From Ceratodon purpureus (Eukaryota > Streptophyta > Bryopsida > Pseudoditrichales > Ditrichaceae): DNA of 64,000 nucleotides. The DNA lies in the NCBI GenBank assembly GCA_014871385.1, contig CM026426.1:108012070-108076069 (forward strand), given 5' to 3'. The notes under the pieces were generated by a model. It searched no databases and had not been told where the DNA came from. It worked only from the letters and a program-made list of their open reading frames with translations. How positions within the stretch are numbered: position 1 is the stretch's first letter; each line of letters starts with the position of its first letter. Both the position numbers and the translations under genes were made by a program. Shown piece by piece: positions 47,330 through 57,958 of the stretch.

Positions 47330-47344
47330 AGGATGCTTGCCCCC

Positions 47345-47670
47345 GGATCCAAGTCCTCGGTCTAGCCGCTTGCGCTTGATGAGCCTCTGAGTGGCCTCAA
47401 CCCGGCAGCACCAGCCAAAGCATCTCCGACTGGCTCCACATGATCCGTCAAGAGAGCAAGCATGTCGAGCAGCGTGCATGGCGTGGGCAAGGCCTTTCGC
47501 ACCAGTCCATCGAACCCCACCCTGTCCTGTGCTGTAAGAGGCTCAGGAACCCATGCGCGGCAACCCTCACGCCGTACCTTCTGCACTACGAAGTACTCGC
47601 CAAAGTCCACTTCGAAATTTGCCCCTCCAATGTCATCCGATTCCATGCTCATGACACATCCAAATACCTG
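47345..47670 (-). pseudogene. piggyBac transposase, N-terminal portion
   Basis: Frame open from an acceptor at about 47665 (TGTCAACAG) through ATG 47652, with TAG at 47362-47364, reaching the element 2 junction with TEDL. Across the junction it continues as DPDWIPDAVSQD at 29260, the acidic N-terminal style usual for piggyBac transposases. The segment contains an acidic stretch (GANFEVDFGEYF) and a Leu-rich helix (LLDMLALLTDHV). The TAG is preceded by GGC, as is the TAG at 29216-29218; both fit CCAG-to-CTAG change. Confidence 0.7.
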
Positions 47671-47712
47671 TTGACACGGGTTGTGAATTAATCCCCCCCC
47701 CCCAAATCATGT

Positions 47713-49277
47713 CTACGACACTGACAAAAACTTTTCGCATGTGGTTACCTTCGAGAGACATTTCTGTAAGACCGTCCATGATGATCCTGTCCGGTGAGGG
47801 TTCGGCGATGCTCGTGCCCGGGTCCAGGAAGTCCCTGGGCTGAAGCTCCTCCTCCAGCTATCCTCTTCGTGGCTGCACCTGGAGCACGTCCTCCGATTGC
47901 CCCTCCCGTGGACGAGTTTCGGCGTCACTTAACAGTTGATCTGCACCTGCAACGAACCCCACTGACCCTTCCCAGTTCACAGGTCCATCTGCACATACAT
48001 AGGAAACCAATCTAACACGTATTAGCAATTACTGAGAGAGTGCAATGTACAGCGACATTGTTTACCAGCAAGGCCCCTGCCCCTCCGCCATCAACCCACA
48101 TCTACAATAAATTCTCCTCCAAGCAGCATCCCCCCCCCCCTCCAAACACGCCATCATGTTCAAAATCCATACCTGGCCCGCCGTGGTCCACTTGAGTGTT
48201 CCCGCTCCCGTGTGGCCAACCTCCAGACCCACGCCGCATGTCGAAGAGGCACCTCCTCAAGGGCATGGAGGGGCTCTCATCTCTATCCCTATTTCCTCGA
48301 GTGTGGGGGGGAGAGTAAGGGGTGTACTGCATGAGCATTTCTAATTGTTCCTCAGTGTCCCCACCATCACAAGCGGCATTGACAGGCGGTTCTGTGTCCA
48401 TCCTTTCCCCGCCCCCTACCTGTCCTCTTCCCTTCGTGTTCACGTGCGCGGACTGGCAGCCGCGCTTGCCACTGCCCTGTACATGGGCATCCCCCGGCTC
48501 CTCAGCCGGTACAGCACCTTCTACGGTTGTCACACCCTTTCTCTTCCCAACTTGGCGCTCTGTCCTTCCACCCCGACGCTGCAAACGCACCCCTGCCTGC
48601 GCCCTCCCACGCCCTCGACTTCCACCCTTGTTCCTGGAGCCTGCACTGATGTCGCTCGTAATAATGCAGCCGACCTTCTGTTTTCCTTTGATGTCCCCAG
48701 CAAAATGCGTCCCAGATCGGATGGCCATGGGAACTACATCGGAGTCACCAGGGACGTGCTCTCCAATCACCCCTTGCAGGTTTCTCTCGACAAGATCATC
48801 TATGATCTTGTCGATCATGGCCGTTACCTCTCCCACGAAGGAGGGCGCACCTGCGACACCCTCACTGACCTCCGATTCTTTTTTTTTTTTTTTGCGCTCA
48901 TATTTTCAAACAGGTTTACCTGTCCTCTTACTGATCTTTACTTGCACTTTGGTTGCTCCTGGTTTGCATCCCGCTCCGTCAACAGGAGCCGTCATCTGAT
49001 GAGGAGCCCTGACTCCACCCTCTGTCTCATTGACATTCTTACACATCGCGACACCGTCTTCGCGCATATCTACCGGCGGATCTGGGGCAAGTCTCCCCTG
49101 TACCACATGCGTCTCCTGCGGTTTGACTTCCGTGGTGCTACATTTCTTCTTGCCCTCCTCCTCTCGAACTTTCTCCAACTTCACTTGAATTGACGTTTTG
49201 TAACAGCCCCCTTCCCCCTGGTTATGTCTTCTTGTATGCTCAAGACCGCATACATCCCTTCGATCTGGCATGCCCAT
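47713..49277 (-). pseudogene. upstream exons of the piggyBac unit, disordered basic protein
   Basis: Minus-strand coding character continues upstream of the transposase. About 49277-48906 encodes a Lys/Glu-rich stretch (KLEKVREEEGKKK). A TGA and a 15-bp A/T homopolymer then separate it from 48836-48172, which begins with a short helical domain (AMIDKIIDDLVERNL), is Arg/Gly-rich, and ends at a donor (CCAG|GTATGG). A further exon (about 47990-47756; GADQLLSDAETRP) has one TAG. These could be the transposase N-terminus or a separate accessory gene; exon phases do not all close, so the model is uncertain. Confidence 0.4.
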
Positions 49278-49452
49278 CCCAACAGCTTTACTTCCAGCAT
49301 GCCCATCGAAATTCTAGCACCCCCCGCACATTATTGTCCCTTCTCCTATGTTCAATGTCCCATCCCTCGCTGCGTCCCCCTCATCCTGCGCACCGTTATT
49401 CTTCCAACCCGGCTGCTTCCCGCACATGCAATTCGATAGCCCTTGCCCGCAC

Positions 49453-50353
49453 CTACAAGTTGGGGTAGACAATCGTTCTGATGACCCTGTTAACTTCATC
49501 CAAGAAGCCATGGGGATCACCCTCTTTGAGCCTCCTGCGCCAGCCGAGCAACCTCGCTGATTGCCTGCGAAACAAATAACGTAATTGCCATGCCTCCAAC
49601 TCTGTTGAACTCGTGAAACCTCGGAATGCCCTGGGCAACAGGAGTTCCACCAAATAATCCCTCTGCAGTAGTGCTGCGAGTAGGTCCAACTTATTCACAC
49701 CCGCGCCTTCCCTCTCTCCCCACTCCAGAATGACTCGCCCTGCGTCCGGGAATGGATGGGGACTTGATGGCGGGGGCGGCCACTGCATGGCATTGCTCCT
49801 CCGCCTGAGACCCTTGCGTGCACCACCCCCCGAATTGATTGCTCCGCCCTCCATTGCATACCTGCGGATCAAAATTACGGATACAGCACACTCCCCTACC
49901 CCCAACGTGCAATTTATCCTCAAACCTACTTGCCCTCCCTATCTGGCACAGCCGCCTGCAATTAAATTCCAAGCTGCATGCAGAAAAAAACAAGAAGCAC
50001 ACGCAACATACCTCAGGTCTTTGGTTGCTCTGAATCTTGATGCTCATGAAGCGAGCTCCGTGATCAAGTGCGAGGCGGCTGCAGCCTGTGCAAGCGACTT
50101 CCCCCTCTGTCGCATTCCCCTCCATCTGGACTGCCAACGCTACAACCTCTGCCCAATCTGGAAGATGCCACGACCGATGCGTGCCATCCCGAGGAGTCTC
50201 GTGCACCATTCGGTCCACCCCGGACTCTGACACCCCATAAATCTCTCCAATTCTGACAAGAACAAAATGCACACGCAACTGCGAATTAATGCGTCCTACC
50301 TCCGCATTTGCAAAACCCAAAACCCCTAAGTCTGTCTGCGACCCCGGCGCCAC
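49453..50353 (-). CDS. piggyBac-element accessory exons near the right end
   Basis: Two exon-like segments. 50250-50011 encodes a compact sequence (HLPDWAEVVALAVQMEG, ACTGCSRLALDHGARF), preceded by an acceptor TTGTTCTTGTCAG and followed by donor CTGAG|GTATGT. 49864-49453 follows an acceptor ATCCGCAG and encodes KLDLLAALLQRDYLVELLLPRAFRGF, then a Leu/Arg-rich helix (ELEAWQLRYLFRRQSARLL). Neither is recognised. Their place between the right end and the transposase suggests the element's 5' gene. Start codon and full splice pattern are unresolved. Confidence 0.4.
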
Positions 50354-50806
50354 CCATCCATCGTCGCGAAGAGGGTGAGGGTTTCCCTATGCAAATGAGG
50401 AAGGTAAGGAGGTGGTGATTCACGGTCACCCTCCCGGTCCACCCGCGCTCCTAAGGGGGCAGTTATTGGGAACTACGATTCTGTTGCATGGGAACCCTGG
50501 AAGCCTGCAACCTGGGAACTTGCCATCACAAACTGGCCCTGAATGTGACTGTTGAACATTCTTTGTACGTACATCCGGCATCTTTCCCCTTCCGAAGTGG
50601 ATTTTTTTCCTACAATCCCACCGTATAACCCGGTATTTGATCACCTTCTGATCACCCGATTCTAAATTTTTTTTTACCAACGTGTAGCATGCATTGCAAC
50701 CCTAGTCCGTCCTGATTTGGCAAAATCACTTCGACCAATCCAGCCATTAGAATTTCGATTTTAGATGCCCAAGCGACCAGTTTCTGGTCGCTTGGGCACT
50801 AAAGGG
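50354..50806. repeat. piggyBac right end with hairpin
   Basis: Noncoding DNA ending in GGGCACTAAAGGG (50794-50806) and TTAA. A perfect 14-bp inverted repeat (GCCCAAGCGACCAG, loop TTT) at 50767-50797 overlaps the terminal repeat, a subterminal palindrome that the left end has only in degenerate form. Confidence 0.75.
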
Positions 50807-51030
50807 TTAACAATTTCGTAGGGTTGTTGGAACACCTTAAGTCTTATTTGGCAGAGTGCCACACAAACTCCAAGATAAGAGTTGAACTTAAGACTTTTAC
50901 CCTTAAAATCTTCATTTACATACTCAAACCATAGACAGTTACCAAACTTAGACGAAGGTGACCCTCCCGTAGAGCGATCTTAAGATTATATTGGACTGTG
51001 GTGTTCTTAAGCACAAATTTTTACCTTACA

Positions 51031-52140
51031 AGCACACATTAATATCAACCGCTACAAAGAAGCAAATATTTTAACAAAACAAGAGCTACTCCTAGCGCAT
51101 AGAAAAGTTGAATACTCATACAAACATGCCCATCCGACCCTGTTCTATTACCAAAAATCCGTGATGGATGTCCCAGAGAAAGGACCAGTTAGTAATCTAG
51201 AAAAACAAATCAAGATATATGACAGAAACTAATTTAGAAATCATGGCCCTACAAACCTCCAACATTAGCAAATGGACGGAAAATGCAGATATAGACAATG
51301 AACTTTCTAATGAATTCTGGGAAAACTCAGCTATCACAGGCAACAAAAATCATGCTTCATCAAATTCCATATGAGAACTTACATGGGACATGCTAGAAAA
51401 CAAATGATTTTTAAAAGAGAAAGATTCTCATTTATCAATGCCCCATTTGTAACTCACGCAAAACGAATATATGGTTATATGTATTACTTACATGCCAACA
51501 GCAACATATACTTTTACTCCAAGTCAAAAGACACAATAAAGCAGTTTGGGAAATTAGAAAATAACTAGTCTTATCCGAAAAATCTTGTTGTTTTATTCTC
51601 ATGAATGGTGGCACCTTCAATGATAAACCTCCAGAAAATACCGTTCCTACCTGGATACTTCTCTGCACATGTGGCATACAAAGATGCCATCGTAACTCAA
51701 GATTTAGACTAGACATTTTCTGCATCAAAGACTTACCATACCAAAGCGACCCCCCTACAAAAATAAACTTCAATTTTAACATACAATTCATTGAATTCAC
51801 ATACTGCAATGACAGATTCTCTCCAGAAACACTTCAAGCTAAATCTAACAAATACAAACCATTCATCGACAATATTGTTGCTAGAGGATGGAAAGTTGAT
51901 CCCCTTATTGTCATCACAGCAGGCGCTAGAGCCACTTCACACATTCCATCAATGAAACTACTTATAGACAATTTCAAAATACTTATGACTACCATCAAAA
52001 ATACCTTTAAAAACATAAATACTATTGCCATACAATATACCATGTCTATCCCCCTCAATAAAAAAAGAATCAAAAACCATTAACCGTTACCCGCAACATT
52101 AGATCGCCCATAGCCAAAACTTTAAAATATAATAAAATAA
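51031..52140 (+). pseudogene. LINE ORF2, right half and 3' end
   Basis: Continues the RNase H domain from 22922: the join gives KVRAHIN, placing the expected His. Text follows in shifting frames: LLLAHRKVEYSYKHAHPT, SKWTENADIDNELSNEFW, TYMGHARKQM, then an open stretch 51601-52083 with IQFIEFTYCNDRFSPETLQ and GARATSHIPSM, typical of the C-terminus of this LINE type. Stop at 52081-52083 and an AT-rich 3' end. Several stops and shifts. It confirms that everything between 22923 and 51030 is insertion. Confidence 0.8.
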
Positions 52141-52189
52141 AAATGTTTAGTAGCTAGAGCTACTTTATTTAATGTTAGCAAACAGGTGT

Positions 52190-52430
52190 AAAGTCTCTTG
52201 TCACTTCTCGCACAGTGGGTTGTTGGTTGGCACAACTCATTTTCTGCCTCCGGTCGCTCACTCAATAGTACCAAGCCACTTCATCTCCCATGTCTATTCA
52301 AACGAGTCCATCAGGGCTTGAACTTGGACCAGTTATATGAGACAAACGCTCACCACCAACCAACAATGAGCTCGTGGCTTGGTGTCCAAAACTCACATCT
52401 TAATAAATCTTAAATATCTAATCATTATTT
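52190..52430 (-). mobile_element. possible tRNA-like SINE fragment
   Basis: On the minus strand GAGCTCATTGTTGG...TGGTGAGCG, then GGTCCAAGTTCAAGCCC about 30 bp later, resembles the A and B boxes of a tRNA-derived SINE. No clear target duplication or full tRNA fold. Confidence 0.3.
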
Positions 52431-54109
52431 ATTTTCTGCTTACTGGTTACTTGTGACTAAAGTGTCTACTCTAAAAAAGGAGGAGTAGATCTTTACTTCC
52501 ATACCTTTATCATGTGGGCATTGGAGCGGGGGCTGATCAAACAAACACTTAATTCACGTCGGTCTCCTTCGGAGACCAAAGTTTCTTTCTCTCTACAATG
52601 CATTGGATCCATTACATGGTAGATCATGAGACACTACCAGTGGTGCAAAAGATGAGTGTTGGAACATTTTCAAATCTCCTAACTACGGAATGTAAAATGT
52701 AGTTATATATTTGGTTTGCATGACTAACATTAGTTATAACTTCCGTACTGAAGACCTAGTCATACATTCGATATGCATGATTGAAACAAGTCCTATTATC
52801 CTTACTTAGTCAATATCTAGTTGTACGTTTGGTTTGCTTTACTAAAATTAGTCATGCTATCCTTCATCATTCAATACCTAGTCATCAAATGTCATTAGTA
52901 GCATAGATTTGCTGATTATATATAGTCATGTGCTGAGTGTAGTCATTTGCTGACTATATATAGTCATGTATACTCAAATATGTTTAGGGACGGATAGGGT
53001 TAGATCAAAGGCGGCTAGGGTTAGGTCAGCACAGTTTCACTAGTAGAAACTGCGGTCCTAGGTGATATGTGTGTGATCTTCACTTTGTCCATCATGACTC
53101 AAGGACAACTTGTAGCAATGACTTGGACATGAGTCCGGTGATCTGGCATTACGCGGATTTGTACGACACAGTCATATGTGTAGCAACTGAGTCATTTGGT
53201 GTGCTTATGTATGGATGTCGTTTTTGTATGTAGTGCACCTCTAGATACAGTCGAAATGTTCGTATGAGTATGTTTAAATCTAGTGAAACTGTGAGTTTCT
53301 TTCTAGCAATCGTGGTTGAACCATCTACGAGTGTTGTGGATTATATGTATGTCACTATAATTTGGATTCAAGGTATTCTGGATGTTTATAATCGATGAAT
53401 TTTTTCGATAGTGAAAGAAAAGCCTTCACTCGGTAACTTTCCTTACGTTGTTCCTTTCTGTGGACATCGTATACCACTTACATTATGAATGCAAAATGAG
53501 TGTTATAAAGCTTTTTTACTTTTTGTGAGAAGAGTCTGATGATTTCAGCTACAATAATGAGAGTCATACAAGATGTTCAGACACATTTTATTAGATGAGA
53601 AATGGATTGTATTCATGTGTAGCAAAGCCATCGAATATGCAGTGCATTAACCGTGGACATGAACTTCTGTGAGATGTACGTAACAATATGTGTATACACA
53701 TCTGTCTCCGTAAAAGTATGTGCATACACATCTGTCTCCGTCCTCAATTCTGACTAACTCTTTAACAATAGCTCCATAAGAAATTCATGTCAAAGTGTAC
53801 CTCTGGAGTTTCACTGTCCGCTACTAGGAATCTCATAACAGACAATGTCGTTACTCTAATTCTTTGTCTAGGGCACTCCGCACTCAAGAGTTGGATCATC
53901 TCTCTCATTGTTGAATGATGCTGCCACCTCCAGCTTTCGTTTGTTGGCCTTCCAAGCTGTCCAATCGGCTGTTGTCACGTTTTGTTTGCGGCATTCTTTC
54001 GTGTCAGAGGAGTCAAAGTCACTTGGGGTGCCAGGTTCAGGGCGAGACCTCTTCCTCTTGAATGGAGCAGCTCGCAGTCTTCAACCTGTTAGTCCCTTCC
54101 GAGGTTGCG
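52431..54109. other. CACTA-like subterminal sequence with a terminus at 53038
   Basis: Many TAGTCAT(G)/GACTA motifs. CACTAGTAGAAAC at 53038-53050 is a typical CACTA terminus, set within the palindrome CAGTTTC-ACTAGTA-GAAACTG. No paired right end was found and no gene is supported. Confidence 0.45.
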
Positions 54110-55228
54110 CACTACAACAAATCGAGCCCAATGTGACTAGTTGTAAACCGGCCCATGTGACCGCGTAGTCACATCAACCATTAGTTTAGTCAAAATTCAG
54201 TCACAATAGGGTCTAGTCATGGACTAGTCATCGACCAGTTATATACTTGGTCATTTTTTGAGGTCCTAGGTAGGAACGTCTTTGGGAACGGGCCATATGT
54301 TCCCAGCCCTGTTTCCATAGTTATGCTTTGAGTGCTTACTATCTGGAGTCATACTAACATAGTCATATGGTTTTCATATTAGATTCTTCTATGACTTTGT
54401 TGCGTAACGGATTTTATTTGGATGACCGCATGTCGTCATGGAGTCATTAATCTCACTAATTGTAGTCATGTGTTGCAATCAAATGACTCCACGAAATCTT
54501 CTACTTGAGGCCTCAATGGGTAGTTGCGGTAAAATTGGGGTAGGTCCATCATCTTCATTTGCAGGTACATACTAGACATATATATTCACAGAATTAGAAT
54601 CATTAGTTATTTAGAATACGACTCTAAAAAATGAATACATGTTTGCATGAGAGGCACCAAATATTATGACTCCACTTTCTCTAGCTTCCTACATAGGCTT
54701 TCCAGATGCATGAAGATTGCTTGTACTATTAATCATGCTATAAATTTCCATTGCTAACAACTCAACCATTATTAATTGCCTCCTTATATTATTTTGAGCG
54801 GTTACACTGATTGCCAACAGAATGTACAGTCATGTAGAGAGTCATATAGACAGGTTCCTTTACTTATATTGGTCATTGGTTTGTGTATGACTCAGTGTTG
54901 TAATAAAGTTGATTTGAGTGACTATGTGTAGTCATATAGTCATTACCTTGACTGATAACAATCATATATTTCAATCAGATGATTCGGGGCATTGCACTGT
55001 GAACATTTTAGAAAATCATACACTGATTAGTGCCAAAATTTCCATAGTGCGATTATATAATTTTTAATTTATGAAACTATCACTCTTATTTTTCTTTAAA
55101 ACTATAATATTATAGAAAAAAACATTTGTTATTTTTTAGTTTTCCATTATTGTAAGTTTATATATATTGATTTTAAATTTTAGAGAATCAATGTCATAAA
55201 AGTGATGCCTAAAGAAATATCAACAATT

Positions 55229-55298
<70 letters not shown>

Positions 55299-57958
55299 TA
55301 AACTATGGCTCTACCAAGTAAACCAGAAAACTCGTAAGTAATTGAGGTCGTTACCGTTCCAAATTTTCATGAATAATGGATTGAATATTAATCCAGATAT
55401 AATTGAATTCACGATGCTCACAAGAACAAATCTTATAGTACCGCAAGACTTTGATAGATGAGGAGAGGTTTTATATATTTTCTTTTTTGGCACTAACTAT
55501 TAATTGGCAGTGAGGCAACAACTCAATTGTGATTTGTCCATGCGAGGACTACGATTTTTATAAATTATTTATTCGAGTTATATACTATATACCCTCCAAA
55601 ACTTCCATAAAACTATCACACGCTTCCAACAAATCCAACTGAAATCCAAACACCACTAACAATGGAATCCAGTCAACTGCCCTCTAAGTATTCCTCTAAA
55701 CTCCAACCTCCAAGTACTCCTCAACACCTTTTACCTTCAACAATCATCTAAGAGAGAAAGAGAGAGTTCAAAAAATAAGAGGCCGGCGGCTGGCCGCCCT
55801 TAACACTTCCAACCCTAACCCTAACCCTAAACAAGAAAGGGGGCAAGGTCCACCTTGGTCACATGTCTCTTCTATGTTTTATTCATATTTTTTGTTTCCG
55901 TTTTGGTAAAAAATTTCTTCACATTCTTCCTCAATTTCTTCTTCAATTTGAAGGGAAAATTTAGACTTCAAAATTTGTGCTCAACTCCGTCTTCATTGTT
56001 TTGCAACTTCCACTCCGCAATATATTTGTCCATGCGAGGACTACGATTTTTATAAATTATTTATTTGAGTTATATACTATAAACTAGTCATGTACCTCTG
56101 GCTGGAATTAGTCATCTACACTATGACGGTGCACAGTCATAATCCTGGGCAACTAAAAATGTAATTACCATTAACATTCCACGTCAGCCACGTTTTGAGA
56201 TCATATTGGTCTCCACATAGTCATATCCCACGTCAACACGTATTACAGAGTTGGCGTACACAAGAGGATCAACCCACTCTTTTCTTGCGTAGATCTCGCA
56301 CAAGTAATTCCCTGCGATGGCAAACGTTCCATACAATGACAACATCATTTGTTCGTCATGAGAAATGAGGCCTTGGATACTTAATTTTTGTTTGTTTAAT
56401 AGATAAAAAATATGGAGTACTACGTAGAAATTCGATAGTAAAAATAAAAACATATTAAACATATTGAAGTCCAAGCATTCCTAGGATTTGCCAGCCTCCA
56501 CAGAGTCGCCATCATATGGGCAATATAATGACATTAAATATGACTCCAAACAGTTACCTTCCACGTTAGCCACTCAATGTATGACTCAAGTAAGTCATCA
56601 TATAGTCACGCTACTATACTCCATTTGAAGATATGAATATTTGTTTCGACGGTTTATAAAGATGGGATTTACAAGCTTCGATTACGAATAAATTAATTAT
56701 AACGAAATCACTGTTTCAGGATTAATGTCAGCAATATTCTATAAAAAGAATTGAAAGGAAATGAATAATTAGAAAAATGAACTAGAGGAAATAACTTGAT
56801 AAATAAAAATAAATTTGAAATAGTTTTGACAGTACAGGAGCAATATTCCATGTTTTAAATTTATGTAATTTGATTTTAAATCAAAAAAACATTTAGTAAT
56901 GTTCATTTTTTCATTATTGCAAGTTCTATATACCTTCAAACTATAATTTTATATAAAAGATAAGAAAATGATAAATAGTTGCATTCGTTGAATTCCCCTA
57001 CTTTCACCAAACTATGTATAAAATGTTATTCCATATTTAATTGAATTGAGAGACTCACAAGAACAAATCTTATAGTACCATAAGACTAAAGCAGATTATA
57101 AAATATCATTATTAATTTATTTTTATTATACTATCGAGTTTCAAACAGTTTATTTAAATATATAAAAATCTTTACAGAAATATGTCTACGATTTTTTCCC
57201 ATTTTTAAAAGAATTAGAGCTTCTTTATGTAAATCAAGATTTTAAGAACAATTTGAATTTCCTTAATGAGTTTAATTTACTTGCACTTCAACTATGTTAT
57301 TGGTAATTTGAGGATTTCATATTCATTTCACGTTCTATGAGCATACATTATCTCTTGGTTTAGATATTATGTTTTTCTAAATTCATTACGTTTAATAGTT
57401 AAATGTAAAATAAACATATGGTCGATGAATAGTATTTACATATCTTAAACTTGTAAAATCTACTAACTTTTCATACTCATTTTTTGAAAACATACTAATA
57501 ATTGAGTTAGCACATATTAAATAAAATAAAACCACGATCGAAAGGAATTTGTAGCCTAATTCAGTTTCCATTTGAAGATCATGACATAACTTGCACTTTG
57601 ATTCATAATTCATTGACTTGTATACATGTAATTTTATTTTAATGAATATTTGGAATTCTATTCTGTATTGCAATGAAAATTATTTAAGATTCTTACAATT
57701 CCAACCTATATTTTGAAGGCGCCTCTTGTTCTGTAGTCATGACGACACTTTTCTTTACTAAAATTGGCAATGATTGAAAAGTAACATAGTCACGTGGATA
57801 GTTTTTTTCTACTAGAATTGTTACTAAAGTTGCTAAGTAACATAGTCATGTGAACAATTTTCTTTACTCAATGTGGTAATGAGTTGCATTTTAATAACAC
57901 CTTTGCTTATACTGGTAATGCTGTCCTCTTTCATTACACAAGTCCATGTAACTCTCAT
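54110..57958. mobile_element. CACTA element left end and subterminal region
   Basis: CACTACAACAAAT at 54110-54122 is a CACTA terminal repeat. TAGTCA/GTCATATG motifs recur from 54168 onwards. Other contents: (TA)n at 55234-55292; a ~57-bp direct repeat (TTGTCCATGCGAGGACTACG) at 55536 and 56026; and an older duplication (ACAAGAACAAATCTTATAGTACC at about 55418 and 57057). The transposase gene at 57959-62170 reads toward this end. The opposite terminus was not found. Confidence 0.55.

Larger units (their letters stand above)
29266..47344. mobile_element. element 2: 18.1-kb cargo-bearing DNA transposon
   Basis: The left end GGGGGGAAGCATCCT (29266-29280) and the inverted right end GGGGGCAAGCATCCT (47344-47330) match at 14 of 15 bases. 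GGAT duplications lie at 29262-29265 and 47345-47348. Removing the element and one GGAT joins GAGGACTTGGATC to CCGATTGG in the piggyBac frame. It contains a PIP-box ORF, a transposase homologous to that of element 1, a coiled-coil gene and a double-RING gene. A 4-bp duplication is shared by several superfamilies (Sola, Chapaev, Ginger and others), so class assignment is open. Confidence 0.9.
23996..50806. mobile_element. piggyBac-superfamily element, ~8.7 kb native, split by element 2
   Basis: Bounded by TTAA at 23992-23995 and 50807-50810 and by matching 13-bp ends beginning YCCTTTAGTGCCC. A piggyBac transposase gene on the minus strand lies inside, itself interrupted at 29265/47345. Subtracting the 18,083 bp of element 2 plus duplication leaves about 8.7 kb. 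It carries additional minus-strand ORFs at both ends (25161-25814 and 47713-50353). The segment 24009-24759 is noncoding terminal DNA. Confidence 0.85.
22923..51030. mobile_element. LTR-like element split by the piggyBac insertion (native length ~1.3 kb)
   Basis: The LINE frame resumes exactly after one copy of AGCAC (22918-22922 and 51031-51035) is removed with everything between. Native parts are 22923-23991 and 50811-51030. The right end is CA and the left is TA, one G-to-A from TG; with a 5-bp duplication this fits a solo LTR. Both parts are AT-rich and share many CTTAAG motifs. The left part contains imperfect repeats around 23150-23260 (GGTGCACCCCTTAAGAAAGGGTG). No gene is present in the native parts. 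A hAT or other DNA element is the alternative. Confidence 0.6.

Noticed and set aside
48322-49193. Two overlapping plus-strand ORFs of 225 and 282 residues
   Set aside because: Antisense to the minus-strand exons; Ser/Pro/Cys-rich composition with no recognisable domain.
53908-54168. 86-residue plus ORF before the CACTA terminus
   Set aside because: Crosses the CACTA terminal repeat and has no homologue I recognise.
55805-55832. CCCTAACCCTAACCCTAA looks telomeric
   Set aside because: Only three units, and plant telomeres are usually CCCTAAA; more likely a chance or promoter-type motif.
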